DNA from: Lactobacillus sp. PV012
GTDB taxonomy: Bacteria; Bacillota; Bacilli; Lactobacillales; Lactobacillaceae
Length of the DNA stretch: 64,000 bases
Assembly: GCF_014522325.1 (NCBI RefSeq)
Contig: NZ_CP041983.1
Coordinates: 1,364,001 to 1,428,000 of the forward strand
Direction: 5' to 3'
The position numbers and the translations under genes are program-made. Numbering within the stretch: position 1 is the first letter of the stretch; each line of letters starts with the position of its first letter. Shown piece after piece: positions 1 to 8,254 of this stretch. The notes under the pieces are model-generated. The model was not told the DNA's origin, did no database searches, and saw nothing but the letters and a program-made list of their open reading frames with translations.

Positions 1-498
1 TTGGGAGATGAAGGTAGTGGTTACGCCATCACCAAAGCTGCTCTACAAGCTGCTCTCTTAAAATGGGATAAACGTGAAGATAGTTCCTTAGTAGATCTTT
101 TTGTAGATATGTGGGATCTTGATTCACTTAATGATGCATCTGCTAAGTTTTACAAGATGACTAGTCCAGAAGTTGCTTCTTATGCGGTCAAAATTGCCAA
201 ACTTGCTGATTCTGGTGATGAAGAAGCACGTAAGATTATTCAAGAACAAGCTCATTTATTAGCTCGCGATATTCTTATGGTATTAGATCGCTACGAAGAT
301 CCTAAACCTATGCGTGTCGCTTTAACTGGTTCTGTTCTTTCTAATAACGCAATGATGCGTTCATTTATGGAAGATGAGGTAAAAGAAAAATACCCTGACG
401 TAGTCTTCAGCGTTTCAAACGGTGAAAATGCTCGTGGTGTATTATTTGATAAAAGTAAGGACTATCGTTACTTCACTAATCACAATGAAAATGAATAA
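1..498 (+). CDS. BadF/BadG-type ATPase (N-acetylglucosamine kinase-like), C-terminal part
   Basis: This is the C-terminal 165 residues of an ASKHA-fold kinase of the BadF/BadG/BcrA/BcrD family. The gene is cut by the left edge, so the first TTG is an internal Leu codon and not a start. The opening motif LGDEGSGY matches the Gly-rich phosphate-binding loop of this family, which includes N-acetylglucosamine kinases. A second conserved patch, VALTGSVLSNN near residues 106-116, matches the C-terminal adenosine-binding region. The substrate cannot be decided from the fragment. An intrinsic terminator follows at once. Confidence 0.75.
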   Translation: MGDEGSGYAITKAALQAALLKWDKREDSSLVDLFVDMWDLDSLNDASAKFYKMTSPEVASYAVKIAKLADSGDEEARKIIQEQAHLLARDILMVLDRYEDPKPMRVALTGSVLSNNAMMRSFMEDEVKEKYPDVVFSVSNGENARGVLFDKSKDYRYFTNHNENE

Positions 499-502
499 AA
501 TT

Positions 503-530
503 AAAAGCTCTGAGTCTACTCAGGGCTTTT
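503..530 (+). terminator. Intrinsic terminator after the BadF-type gene
   Basis: Inverted repeat of AAAAGC-CTGAG with CTCAG-GCTTTT around a 4-base loop, followed by a T-rich stretch just after the stop codon. Confidence 0.8.
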
Positions 531-621
531 AATTTGAATTTTTTAGATAAAATATTTTAGTTTCTTTTTTAGTTTCTTTTCCGTATACTTAAATTGAATA
601 ATTTTAGAGGAGGGATGATTG

Positions 622-993
622 TTGAATACACTTCAAATTATAGGAATAGTGTTGACAATTGCTGTAGGAATCGAACATATTGGAATTGGTTTTCTAGAAA
701 TTTTCGGTAAGCCTGCAACTCAAGCAAAAGCTTTTGATATGAGCATAGAATATGTTGAGCAAAAAGAAGCTCGCGTTTCAATGGCTAACCAAGGTATTTA
801 CAATGCCATGATTGGATTACTAATTACAGTTGCTTACTTTATGTTCCCAGTCAAATGGCTTTTTCCATTTTGGTACTTAATGTTAGCTTTAATTGTAGTA
901 GTAGCATTATTTGGTGGCTTTACTGCAACTAAAAAAATCTTTTTAGTACAGATGCTACCTGCTCTAGTTGCTTTATTTTTCTTATTCATTTAA
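622..993 (+). CDS. DUF1304 family membrane protein
   Basis: A small integral membrane protein of about 123 residues. It has four hydrophobic segments (roughly residues 3-24, 57-78, 80-100 and 102-122) and an early Glu-His pair in the first helix (GIEHIGIGFLEI). Length and layout match the DUF1304 family, which has no established function. Two TTG codons lie in tandem at 619 and 622. The purine-rich GAGGAGGG at 607-614 is better spaced for the second, so I chose 622. It is monocistronic and ends in a bidirectional terminator shared with the convergent nuclease gene. Confidence 0.75.
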   Translation: MNTLQIIGIVLTIAVGIEHIGIGFLEIFGKPATQAKAFDMSIEYVEQKEARVSMANQGIYNAMIGLLITVAYFMFPVKWLFPFWYLMLALIVVVALFGGFTATKKIFLVQMLPALVALFFLFI

Positions 994-1025
994 AAAGATC
1001 GTCCTTCTACGGGACGATCTTTTTA
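992..1025. terminator. Bidirectional terminator between convergent genes
   Basis: Perfect stem AAAAAGATCGTCC / GGACGATCTTTTT with a short loop. The A-run and T-run flanks let it work on both strands. Confidence 0.85.
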
Positions 1026-1856
1026 TTCTTCTACCCTCATCGAGCGATCTCTTTGTGCTCGCCCGTTATTATAGTTAAAAACATAACCTGGTTGCACATT
1101 ATAAATATAAACATTGAAATCTAAATCACCACTAGTTGAGATTGCTTGTAAATTAATACCACGTGCCATCAATTCATCCCCTCTAAAAATTGGTGTTGCT
1201 TGATAAATCACCTTTTCATTTTTTCTTAGTGCTTGACGAACTTTACTTTCATAAATAGTTTGAATTTTTTGATTGGTAAAAGCACTTTGGGTGAAGAGAT
1301 TTTTAGGATTATTTTGGTCTCCTGACTTATTTCCTGGGTTATATTGCCCATCTTGATCAATCCCGGCAGAAATTGAATAAGCAATTAAGTGACCACGATT
1401 ATAAATTTGAACACCATTTCTCTTATTAGAATGCCAAGCTGTAGGATTTACAAATTGCCGCACCCTTAAACTTTGATCTGCGACATTTCTTTTTTCTAAG
1501 AAAGCAGTATTAGAATTTGAAGTTCTATTTAGATTATCTAAGTTAGAATAAATAACCTTATTAACTTTCCAGGCATTTTTAATTAAGGTAGACTTATCAT
1601 CATTTACATAAACATAAGCCTTGTCCCCACTTTTAAAATTTAAATTAGCTAACTTTTGATAATCTTGTTTGGATAATCCTCCATAACTAGTTTGCGCCTG
1701 ATTAGCTTTTTGAATTACATTAGCTGAGTTATTACTAGTTGAAGTTCTATTCTTGCCTGTTCGCTGATAAATTACAAAGACTATTACTAAAAAAATAATA
1801 ATAAAAGATAGAATTCTTTGTCCTTGGCTGTTTTTATTTTTTCGACGTGATGCCAT
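1023..1856 (-). CDS. Membrane-anchored DNA/RNA non-specific endonuclease (EndA-like)
   Basis: A beta-beta-alpha-metal endonuclease of the EndA/NucA family, predicted to be anchored by one N-terminal transmembrane segment (about residues 17-33) with the catalytic domain outside the cell. The active-site motif is NRGH (canonical DRGH), with the general-base His near residue 156. The Mg-binding Asn-rich stretch NNPKNLFTQSAFTNQ follows about 28 residues later. In streptococci EndA degrades one DNA strand during uptake; here it could serve uptake, nutrient scavenging or escape from DNA traps. The ATG at 1856 is better spaced from AGAAAGG than the ATG at 1862. The Asp-to-Asn change in the motif is seen in other family members and is not proof of inactivity. 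Confidence 0.8.
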   Translation of the reverse strand: MASRRKNKNSQGQRILSFIIIFLVIVFVIYQRTGKNRTSTSNNSANVIQKANQAQTSYGGLSKQDYQKLANLNFKSGDKAYVYVNDDKSTLIKNAWKVNKVIYSNLDNLNRTSNSNTAFLEKRNVADQSLRVRQFVNPTAWHSNKRNGVQIYNRGHLIAYSISAGIDQDGQYNPGNKSGDQNNPKNLFTQSAFTNQKIQTIYESKVRQALRKNEKVIYQATPIFRGDELMARGINLQAISTSGDLDFNVYIYNVQPGYVFNYNNGRAQRDRSMRVEE

Positions 1857-1952
1857 AATCATGCCCTTTCTAAAAAAGTTTCCAATCTATTATAACCGAA
1901 AGTTCTACTTTTTTGCGCTACAATTAAAGGTGAAAGAAAGGAGATTTTTAAA

Positions 1953-2774
1953 TTGAAATATTTCGAATTAAATGATGGCAATCGCATCCCTCAACTAGGA
2001 TTTGGAACTTATCGTCTCAATGGGAGTCATGCAGTTAGTGTGATTGATAACGCCATTAATCTTGGCTACCGCCTAATAGATAGCGCTGTTTTATACGAAA
2101 ATGAAGGTGCAGTTGGGCGTGCAATTGAAAATAGTAGCATTGGACGTGATCAACTATTTGTCACTTCTAAATTACCCGGTCGACATCAAGCTTACAAAGA
2201 AGCAATTACACAAATTCAAGAATCACTTTATAGTGCTCATCTAGATTACTATGATCTCTATCTTATCCATTGGCCTAATCCTAAGAAAGATCAATATTTA
2301 GAAGCTTGGCAAGCATTAATTGACGCTAAAAAATTTGGTCTTATTCGCTCAATCGGTGTTTCTAATTTTGAACCAGAGCATATTCAACGTCTAATTGAGG
2401 AAACTGGTGTTACTCCAGCAGTTAATCAAGTAGAACTTCATCCATATTGGTCTTCTAAAAAAGTCCGAGAATTTGATGATAAACACAGAATTATTACTGA
2501 AGCTTGGAGTCCACTCCAACGAGCAGGCTATGCGATGAAAGAGGACTTAATCTTACAATTAGCGAAAAAATATAATAAAACTCCTGCACAAATTATTCTT
2601 CGCTGGGAAACCCAGATTAATGTTCTTCCTATTCCAAAAGCAACTTCTATCGCCCACCAAGAAGCAAATCTTGAAATTTTTGATTTCGAACTTACACCTA
2701 AAGAAGTTACTGCACTCACCAATTTAGATAAAGATGATGGCCGCAGACTAGATCCTTATACAATGGAAGGCTAA
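1953..2774 (+). CDS. Aldo/keto reductase
   Basis: A soluble NADPH-dependent aldo/keto reductase of 273 residues, the usual length for the bacterial AKR5-like group (2,5-diketo-gluconate reductase and glyoxal reductase relatives). The catalytic tetrad is visible: Asp43 and Tyr48 in DSAVLYENEG, Lys73 in TSKLPG and His106 in LYLIHWPNP. The C-terminal cofactor signature PIPKA is present. It starts at TTG 1953 behind a strong AAGGAG. The physiological substrate cannot be told from sequence. It is a single gene ending in a terminator shared with the convergent exonuclease gene. Confidence 0.9.
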   Translation: MKYFELNDGNRIPQLGFGTYRLNGSHAVSVIDNAINLGYRLIDSAVLYENEGAVGRAIENSSIGRDQLFVTSKLPGRHQAYKEAITQIQESLYSAHLDYYDLYLIHWPNPKKDQYLEAWQALIDAKKFGLIRSIGVSNFEPEHIQRLIEETGVTPAVNQVELHPYWSSKKVREFDDKHRIITEAWSPLQRAGYAMKEDLILQLAKKYNKTPAQIILRWETQINVLPIPKATSIAHQEANLEIFDFELTPKEVTALTNLDKDDGRRLDPYTMEG

Positions 2775-2806
2775 AAAAGGTACGCTACATGTAACGTACC
2801 TTTTTA
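2774..2806. terminator. Bidirectional terminator
   Basis: Stem AAAAAGGTACG / CGTACCTTTTT between the convergent aldo/keto reductase and DnaQ-like genes. Confidence 0.85.
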
Positions 2807-3769
2807 CTAAGAACGAGCCCAATTATCTAAGGCATTTAAAAAATACTTTTCTGTCCATAAATGAATTTTACTTCCTTGATCTTTTAACAACTTTGCCTTA
2901 TTTAATTCTGTTAAATCTGTTCTGAAGCGATCATTATCCCCGATCAGTAAATAGTCGCTATCTTCATTTATTTTTTCTTGAAGTTGACCGCCTAGATTAC
3001 GAAGTGCTTGTGCAACTTCGGTTGTATTCAAATCCCAGTCTCCAGTAATAGTAATATTTTTATTTTTAAAAGGACTTCTAAAATTATAGGTCTGTTTTAC
3101 AAAATCTGGCCATTCATTAGTAAGATCTACCGACTTAATCATTTCATGCGCTCTTAACAGATGATCTTGTTTAAATTGGCGATGTAATTCATCAAACACT
3201 GCTTTAGTGTCAATTGTATCTTGCAGGCCGCGATGATCTTGAGTTTGGGCAATACCCAGACGATTCAAGCAATCAATCAAACGATTGTGACGCTGGTCCG
3301 GGTAAAAACTTCGTGCTAATCGATAAACATCCACGTAATCATTACTCAAGACTGGTAAATCATACTTTGCTATTAAATCGTAAACAAAATTCAAATCAAA
3401 ATTAACATTATATCCCACAATCGGATCACTACCAATGAAATAGCGAAACTTCTTAATTGCTTCGTCTACTGGCATCCCCTCAGCTTCAATTTTTGCTTCA
3501 TCAATTCCGTTCAACTTACTAATATAAGCGGGAACCTTATTTGAATCAGGAAACTTCACTAATTCTGAAAAAGTTTGAATCACTTTGCCTCGTCTAACTT
3601 TTAATCCACCCATCTCCGTAATTCGACTATAAGTTGGATTAAGACCCGTGGTTTCGACATCAATTAATGTATAATTCTCAGGAAAACCTGGCTTTTCCAT
3701 TCCTTTCGCACGAATTTTGTGTTGCGCACCTGGAATATTTAAAACACCCTGCATAATTGAAATGCTCAT
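2807..3769 (-). CDS. DnaQ-like 3'-5' exonuclease with C-terminal BRCT domain
   Basis: A DEDDh-family exonuclease domain (about residues 33-195) joined to a BRCT domain (about 235-318). Motif Exo I is LIDVETTGL, and the C-terminal Exo III is DHRGLQDT with the catalytic His. The middle motif lies around NVNFDLNFVYDL. BRCT-like features include NITITGDW and the closing Trp-rich helix. The layout matches lactobacillary 'PolC-type' or epsilon-like exonucleases, probably used in DNA repair or proofreading outside the main polymerase. The ATG at 3769 follows AAAGGAAG. It probably forms a transcription unit with the upstream 174-aa gene, whose stop lies about 20 bases away. Confidence 0.85.
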   Translation of the reverse strand: MSISIMQGVLNIPGAQHKIRAKGMEKPGFPENYTLIDVETTGLNPTYSRITEMGGLKVRRGKVIQTFSELVKFPDSNKVPAYISKLNGIDEAKIEAEGMPVDEAIKKFRYFIGSDPIVGYNVNFDLNFVYDLIAKYDLPVLSNDYVDVYRLARSFYPDQRHNRLIDCLNRLGIAQTQDHRGLQDTIDTKAVFDELHRQFKQDHLLRAHEMIKSVDLTNEWPDFVKQTYNFRSPFKNKNITITGDWDLNTTEVAQALRNLGGQLQEKINEDSDYLLIGDNDRFRTDLTELNKAKLLKDQGSKIHLWTEKYFLNALDNWARS

Positions 3770-3790
3770 CAATCTGCTTCCTTTCTAATA

Positions 3791-4315
3791 TTACGTCCAC
3801 ATTTCGCTAGCTCCAGTATCAGCATCTGTTTCTGGAAGTGAATTGGGATTATTTTCATCATCAACTAACTTTTGGCCTGTCTTTTGCAAATATAGCTGCA
3901 CTAAAGGATAAATATCTTCTCTTTCTTCTAAAATTCCATTAAACTTGCCCTCTTTAGTCTTACTTGCTTGATAACGAGAAACAATAAACTGCGTTTTAGT
4001 ATTATCTTCGTCTGCTAGTAATATTTCATCCTGAGGATTACTTTCTAATTGCTCAAACATTTCCTGGTACATACCTTGCAATTTAGAATCTTCAAGATAA
4101 CTACCCCATGTTTCCCCTAGCTGGGGTGGGGTATAAACAAGTTTGCGATTTTGACGATAAAAAATTAACTTTTTATCTTTATTGATAAAAGAATTTAAAT
4201 GCGAACTGGCTAAAAAATCTTGTAATTCACTAATTTTCACAATTCCAGCATGAAGTTTAAGATAATCTTTTTTATTTGCAAAAGTTAATTCACTTTGTTT
4301 TTCAAATCTCTCCAT
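3791..4315 (-). CDS. Hypothetical protein, possible PAS-like fold
   Basis: A soluble protein of 174 residues with no signal peptide or membrane segment. The middle (residues about 40-125) has alternating strand-like stretches such as KLIFYRQNRKLVYTPPQLG and TQFIVSRYQASKTKEGKFNGILEEREDI. This recalls PAS domains attached to lactobacillary regulators, but I do not recognise the family firmly. The tail is acidic and low in complexity (DDENNPN to DADTGASEMWT). SD GAGGT precedes the ATG. It sits just upstream of the DnaQ-BRCT gene in the same direction. Confidence 0.5.
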   Translation of the reverse strand: MERFEKQSELTFANKKDYLKLHAGIVKISELQDFLASSHLNSFINKDKKLIFYRQNRKLVYTPPQLGETWGSYLEDSKLQGMYQEMFEQLESNPQDEILLADEDNTKTQFIVSRYQASKTKEGKFNGILEEREDIYPLVQLYLQKTGQKLVDDENNPNSLPETDADTGASEMWT

Positions 4316-4343
4316 TTTTACCTCTTTTCTTAATTTTATCGCA

Positions 4344-4386
4344 GAAAAAAAGTGGACCCAAGTTTTCTGACTTAGATCCGCTTTTT
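4344..4386 (-). terminator. Terminator of the pnuC transcript
   Basis: Imperfect stem AAAAAAGTGGA...AAGT / ACTT...TCCGCTTTTT immediately after the pnuC stop on the minus strand. Confidence 0.65.
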
Positions 4387-4387
4387 C

Positions 4388-5158
4388 TTAATCATTTAAT
4401 ATTCTTAATCCTTCACGTTTACGTCCACGATTAAACCATGGTGATACAGTAAAGGCTAATACATCATTTACAATATAAATTAAACTATTTACTGCCATTG
4501 CCAAACTTGCATCCCCTTGTGCATAAGTAATTGCCCAAAGAATCAATTGGAAGACCCCACTTGCAGTCCACCAGAAGTATTGATTATTATAACGCAAGAA
4601 GCACATAATTCCTGCAGTAAGAGAAATTGAAAAACTTAAAGCATCAATCCAAGGACGAGGATCATTAGTAAACTTTCCAATTAAAAAGCCAGAAATTGCA
4701 TAAACAGCAAGAGTACCTAAAATTGCAATAATCCATTCTTTAGTACAAAATTTACGCAAATGATTTTTTGTATCATCATTCCAAGAATTTACTGCCAATA
4801 AAATTGGTAAGTCTAAAGTCAAAATATAAGCAATTTGTTCAAAAATTGATAAGTAATTTTTGGCAATTAATCCTACATAAATAAAACAAGCTGCTGAAAC
4901 TAACCCTAACCAGCCATTAATTGCCTTAGTAGCATTAATTGCTAAAACACAAAGTGTCCCTAGCAAAGTTCCAAAAAAGGTTACGATTGAAATAAGCGTA
5001 ATCTTTCCTTCAATCAAAATTGCTAATTGGAAACCAAAAGCAAAAAACCAAAGCATATAGTTTTGGATAGGCCACCCCTGAAGTTGCTTAAACAACCATA
5101 CAAAATAATTGTCTTTTTTGGTAGACTTTGAACCTTTAATTGATGTTAAATTTTCCAT
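4388..5158 (-). CDS. pnuC: Nicotinamide riboside transporter PnuC
   Basis: An integral membrane protein of 256 residues with about seven hydrophobic helices. The PnuC signature with paired Trp residues is present (QYFWWTASGVFQLILWA, about residues 193-209), as is the conserved N-terminal stretch around WPIQNYMLWFFAFGFQL. PnuC proteins take up nicotinamide riboside by facilitated diffusion, and cytoplasmic phosphorylation traps it for NAD synthesis. Lactobacilli often depend on such salvage. It is monocistronic, with a strong AGGAGAG site. The leader contains a hairpin that could be regulatory. Confidence 0.88.
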   Translation of the reverse strand: MENLTSIKGSKSTKKDNYFVWLFKQLQGWPIQNYMLWFFAFGFQLAILIEGKITLISIVTFFGTLLGTLCVLAINATKAINGWLGLVSAACFIYVGLIAKNYLSIFEQIAYILTLDLPILLAVNSWNDDTKNHLRKFCTKEWIIAILGTLAVYAISGFLIGKFTNDPRPWIDALSFSISLTAGIMCFLRYNNQYFWWTASGVFQLILWAITYAQGDASLAMAVNSLIYIVNDVLAFTVSPWFNRGRKREGLRILND

Positions 5159-5182
5159 TCAATTTCTCTCCTTCTTTTTGAT

Positions 5183-5214
5183 AGGTCACAAGCTTATTTC
5201 TATATCTTGTGCCT
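5183..5214 (-). promoter_or_regulatory. Candidate regulatory hairpin in the pnuC leader
   Basis: On the minus strand AGGCACAAG pairs with CTTGTG-A-CCT across a 13-base loop, 25-55 bases before the pnuC start and just upstream of its ribosome binding site. It could be an RNA switch or a repressor site such as one for a NiaR-type regulator. I cannot assign it to a known class. Confidence 0.3.
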
Positions 5215-5421
5215 TGTCCGAATTTCTTTTTGAAAAACATCAATATCTAGTATACGGGCCAATTTTTTTAATACAAGGGTTGACTTTAAAAGGCATTTTC
5301 CAAGCCTTCAAGAAATCGGTTTCTTTCTTTAAAAAAATTTTATATTTTCTTCATAAAGTGTTCAAATAATTATTTGTATAATATTAAATATAAAATATGA
5401 ACAAAAAAGGAGATGGAATTA

Positions 5422-5808
5422 ATGATCAAAGAATTCAAAGAGTTTATTGCTCGTGGCGATGTAATGGACCTAGCTGTTGGGGTAATTATTGGGGCTGCAT
5501 TTACAGCAATTGTTAACTCACTGGTAACTAACATAATTAATCCTTTAATTGGACTATTTATTGGTCAAATAGACCTCTCAAACTTGAAGTTAACCATTGG
5601 TGAAGCTACTTTTAAATATGGAGCATTTATAAATTCAATAATTAATTTCTTAATCATTGCTTTTATCGTCTTCTTATTGATGAAAATTGTTAATAAAATT
5701 ACCCGTCGCAACAAAGCAAAAGCTGACGAAGAAGAAAAAGAGCTTACCCAAGAACAAGCATACCTCAAAGAAATTAGAGATTTACTTGCACAAAAGAATA
5801 GTAATTAA
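5422..5808 (+). CDS. mscL: Large-conductance mechanosensitive channel MscL
   Basis: A 128-residue channel protein with the diagnostic N-terminal amphipathic helix and first membrane segment (IKEFKEFIARGDVMDLAVG) and a second membrane segment at about residues 68-90. The C-terminal charged helix is EEEKELTQEQAYLKEIRDLL. MscL opens under membrane tension and releases solutes during hypo-osmotic shock. The ATG at 5422 is chosen because an upstream in-frame ATG at 5413 overlaps the AAAGGAG ribosome binding site. A TATAAT box lies at 5377-5382. Confidence 0.95.
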   Translation: MIKEFKEFIARGDVMDLAVGVIIGAAFTAIVNSLVTNIINPLIGLFIGQIDLSNLKLTIGEATFKYGAFINSIINFLIIAFIVFLLMKIVNKITRRNKAKADEEEKELTQEQAYLKEIRDLLAQKNSN

Positions 5809-5835
5809 AAACTTAGCGAGATGCTAAGTTTTTTT
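5807..5835. terminator. Terminator after mscL
   Basis: AAAAACTTAGC / GCTAAGTTTTTTT hairpin right after the mscL stop. It may also serve the convergent oxidoreductase gene. Confidence 0.85.
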
Positions 5836-5847
5836 CTTTATGAAATA

Positions 5848-6804
5848 TTATTTTTCTACTACTACGACTTTTCCAAAACTATGTGATCCTTCTAGATAAC
5901 GATGAGCATCTGCCACATGTTCTAAATCAAATACTTTTTCTGGTTTTACCTTAATATCGTGTTTTTCAACAAACTGCAATAATTGCTCAATCTTCTTCTG
6001 ATCAACATTAGCTGAATAAAAACTCGTCAAATACCCATTTGGCGCAATATCAGTTATGGGGTCAAAATCTTTTAAATACCATTCATTGCCTAATTGTCCT
6101 GTAGAACACACAATACCGTATTCGCAGGTATGCTGAAAACTATTTTTAATAGTTTTGGGGCCAATTAATTCAAGAATTTTATTAAATTTCTGATCAGTTT
6201 TTAGCTTTCCATTTTCGTCAACTATAACCTCATCATAACCAGCTACTTTCATCTCTTTCTCTTTTCTTAAAGACCTACTAGTTCCAGCCACAAAAATATC
6301 AGGATACTTGCCTTTAATTAACTGCACAAAAGCAATCCCTACGCCACTAGTACCCCCACGCACTAAAACTTTATCAGAAGGAGCAATTTTTAAATTAAGT
6401 AAAGAGCCATAAGCAGTATAGTAAGTTTCTGGCAAAGCAGCTAAAGTAGTCCAGTCTAGATAAGTTTCAATAGGATAAAGTTGATCATTTGGAATTAAAG
6501 CATATTCTGCATAAGAACCATCAAAATCTCGTCCCATTTCTCCCATTAGTGAAATCACTTTTTGACCAACTGGTAATCTTTTTGGGTCTGTCGTTTCAGC
6601 GATAATTCCTACACATTCAATTCCAAGAATGCGAGGAAATTTAACTGTAGGAGATAATCCCTTTCTAGTAAAAATTTCTGAATGATTAATTCCAAAACCT
6701 TTTATCTTTACTAGAGACCATCCAGGTTTTAAATCTGGTTTTGGTACGTCTTGATAGATAAGCTTTTCTGGTCCTCCTGCTTCTTTTATTACTACTGCTT
6801 TCAT
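5848..6804 (-). CDS. NADPH:quinone oxidoreductase-like MDR family protein
   Basis: A zinc-independent medium-chain dehydrogenase/reductase of 318 residues. The N-terminal GroES-like domain carries GFGINHSEIFTRKG. The Rossmann domain carries VLVRGGTSGVGIAFVQL (about residues 145-161) for NADPH. The Cys/His ligands of zinc alcohol dehydrogenases are absent, placing it with quinone oxidoreductases. Its ATG overlaps the stop codon of the upstream kinase gene (TAATG), so the two are translationally coupled. The metabolic partner is unknown. Confidence 0.85.
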   Translation of the reverse strand: MKAVVIKEAGGPEKLIYQDVPKPDLKPGWSLVKIKGFGINHSEIFTRKGLSPTVKFPRILGIECVGIIAETTDPKRLPVGQKVISLMGEMGRDFDGSYAEYALIPNDQLYPIETYLDWTTLAALPETYYTAYGSLLNLKIAPSDKVLVRGGTSGVGIAFVQLIKGKYPDIFVAGTSRSLRKEKEMKVAGYDEVIVDENGKLKTDQKFNKILELIGPKTIKNSFQHTCEYGIVCSTGQLGNEWYLKDFDPITDIAPNGYLTSFYSANVDQKKIEQLLQFVEKHDIKVKPEKVFDLEHVADAHRYLEGSHSFGKVVVVEK

Positions 6805-7586
6805 TACTTTTCCTCTTTTCTTTTAATCATTATCTCTTTAATCTGGTGATTTTTTTCTTTTTTTACAATCACATCTGCTCTCTTTTTAGTTGGAGCAATA
6901 TAAGAATGAAGATTTTTCAAATTGACCTTCTTCCACACCTCTTCCGCAAATTTATCTGCTTCTTGGCGTGGTCGGTGAGCCCAAGAATAGAAAAAATTTC
7001 CCGGGTTATTATAATTTAAATCCATCATTTTATGAAAACGTTCAAGATACCAACAATATAGGTTCTCTTCACTAGTATCCAGATAAAAATTGAAATTAAT
7101 ATATTTTCTTGGGGAAACAGTTTCTCCTGGAGCGTCTTCTAATAAATAAATTCCTTCTATAATCAAGATATCAACTTGCTTCAAAACTTCAACTTGATTA
7201 GGAACTAGATCAGATAATTCATGAGAATAAATGCGATAAGGAATGGTAGGATAATGATTTTTTACTGCTTCAAAAAAATTGGCTAATGCATCCCAATTAA
7301 AAGACACGGGAAAACCCTTTTGTTCCATTAGCCCTTTTTCTTCTAACTCCGCATTTGACTTTAAAAAATTATCCGCTGAAACAACTTTTATCTTTTTTAA
7401 AGGATACTTTTTTTCAAGTGCTTGCTTTAATTTGGTTGCAAAAGTCGATTTTCCACTAGCAACTGCTCCACTAACTCCAATAATAAAAGGGGTCGTTTTT
7501 ATTGATAAAATATCAATAATGTCTTGCCAAGGTTGCTTTTCAGAAGCTGGAATTATCTCCCATTTACTTTCTTTTCTCTGCTCCAT
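6804..7586 (-). CDS. coaA: Type I pantothenate kinase-like protein
   Basis: A P-loop kinase of the CoaA/PRK family, 260 residues. The Walker A motif is GVSGAVASGKST (about residues 38-49). VVSADNFL fits the substrate-binding Asp region, and QKGFP corresponds to the CoaA RKGFP motif. FNFYLDTSEENLYCWYLERF and the HRPRQEADKFAEEVWKKVNLKNL block are also CoaA-like. CoaA makes 4'-phosphopantothenate, the first step of CoA synthesis. The protein is shorter than the usual ~310 residues and somewhat divergent, so a related small-molecule kinase cannot be excluded. It is coupled to the downstream oxidoreductase gene. Confidence 0.75.
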   Translation of the reverse strand: MEQRKESKWEIIPASEKQPWQDIIDILSIKTTPFIIGVSGAVASGKSTFATKLKQALEKKYPLKKIKVVSADNFLKSNAELEEKGLMEQKGFPVSFNWDALANFFEAVKNHYPTIPYRIYSHELSDLVPNQVEVLKQVDILIIEGIYLLEDAPGETVSPRKYINFNFYLDTSEENLYCWYLERFHKMMDLNYNNPGNFFYSWAHRPRQEADKFAEEVWKKVNLKNLHSYIAPTKKRADVIVKKEKNHQIKEIMIKRKEEK

Positions 7587-7680
7587 TTAGTCGCCTTCTC
7601 TCCAAAATTGTTATTACTAGAATTTTTCTATCTTTCAGACTAACATAATACTTGAAAGAGAAAAAGAAAAGGCGATTTAC

Positions 7681-8241
7681 GTGAAAAAAATTATTCTTTA
7701 TGGTGACTCTATTCTCGCTGCTTACCAGCATAATCACCCTACCTCATTACTATTAGCTCGCCTAACTAAAATGTTACCTAATGCAGAAATCATTAACCGT
7801 TCTATTCCAGGAGCAACTAGTGAAGAGGCGTTAGACTTTTTACCCTTAAAGGTCACAAATGAGGATTATGATTTGGTAGTGTTGGGGATGGGAACCAACG
7901 ACTGTACAATAAAGCTTGGCTTATCACCAGGTAAATATTCTTGGAACTTAGACGAATTAATTTCTAAAATTGGTTATCACAAAATTTTATTAATGGGGCC
8001 TGCTTATACCAATTGGGAAATTGCAGTGGACCATTCTTGGCCACGCACGCTCCAATTCCGATTAGTGGCTGCACAAGCCGCCCATAAAAATAAAGTTCCA
8101 TTTTTAGATTTAGCTAATGATATGATTCTAACCGGACATCCCAATAAATTACTACAGGCCGATGGAATTCATCTCAATAACGAGGGGCTAGATTTACTTG
8201 CATCGGATTTAGCCAACGAAACAAAAAAGGTTCTCCAATAA
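7681..8241 (+). CDS. SGNH/GDSL hydrolase family protein
   Basis: A cytoplasmic esterase- or lipase-like protein of 186 residues. The SGNH blocks are visible: YGDS (block I, Ser near residue 8), SIPGATSEE (block II Gly), GMGTND (block III Asn) and DGIHLN (block V Asp-x-x-His near residues 160-163). No signal peptide is present. It starts at GTG 7681 after AAAGGCG. Family members hydrolyse acyl or acetyl esters; the substrate is not evident. It is divergent from the coaA-like gene and convergent with helD. Confidence 0.85.
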   Translation: MKKIILYGDSILAAYQHNHPTSLLLARLTKMLPNAEIINRSIPGATSEEALDFLPLKVTNEDYDLVVLGMGTNDCTIKLGLSPGKYSWNLDELISKIGYHKILLMGPAYTNWEIAVDHSWPRTLQFRLVAAQAAHKNKVPFLDLANDMILTGHPNKLLQADGIHLNNEGLDLLASDLANETKKVLQ

Positions 8242-8254
8242 GGAGAGCCTTTAT
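8223..8254. terminator. Bidirectional terminator
   Basis: AAAAAAGG-TCTCC / GGAGA-CCTTTA hairpin overlapping the 3' ends of the hydrolase gene and helD. Confidence 0.7.

Noticed and set aside
5159..5410. Known NAD+-II (pnuC) riboswitch
   Set aside because: A hairpin exists, but I could not match the conserved class features, so only a candidate element is listed.
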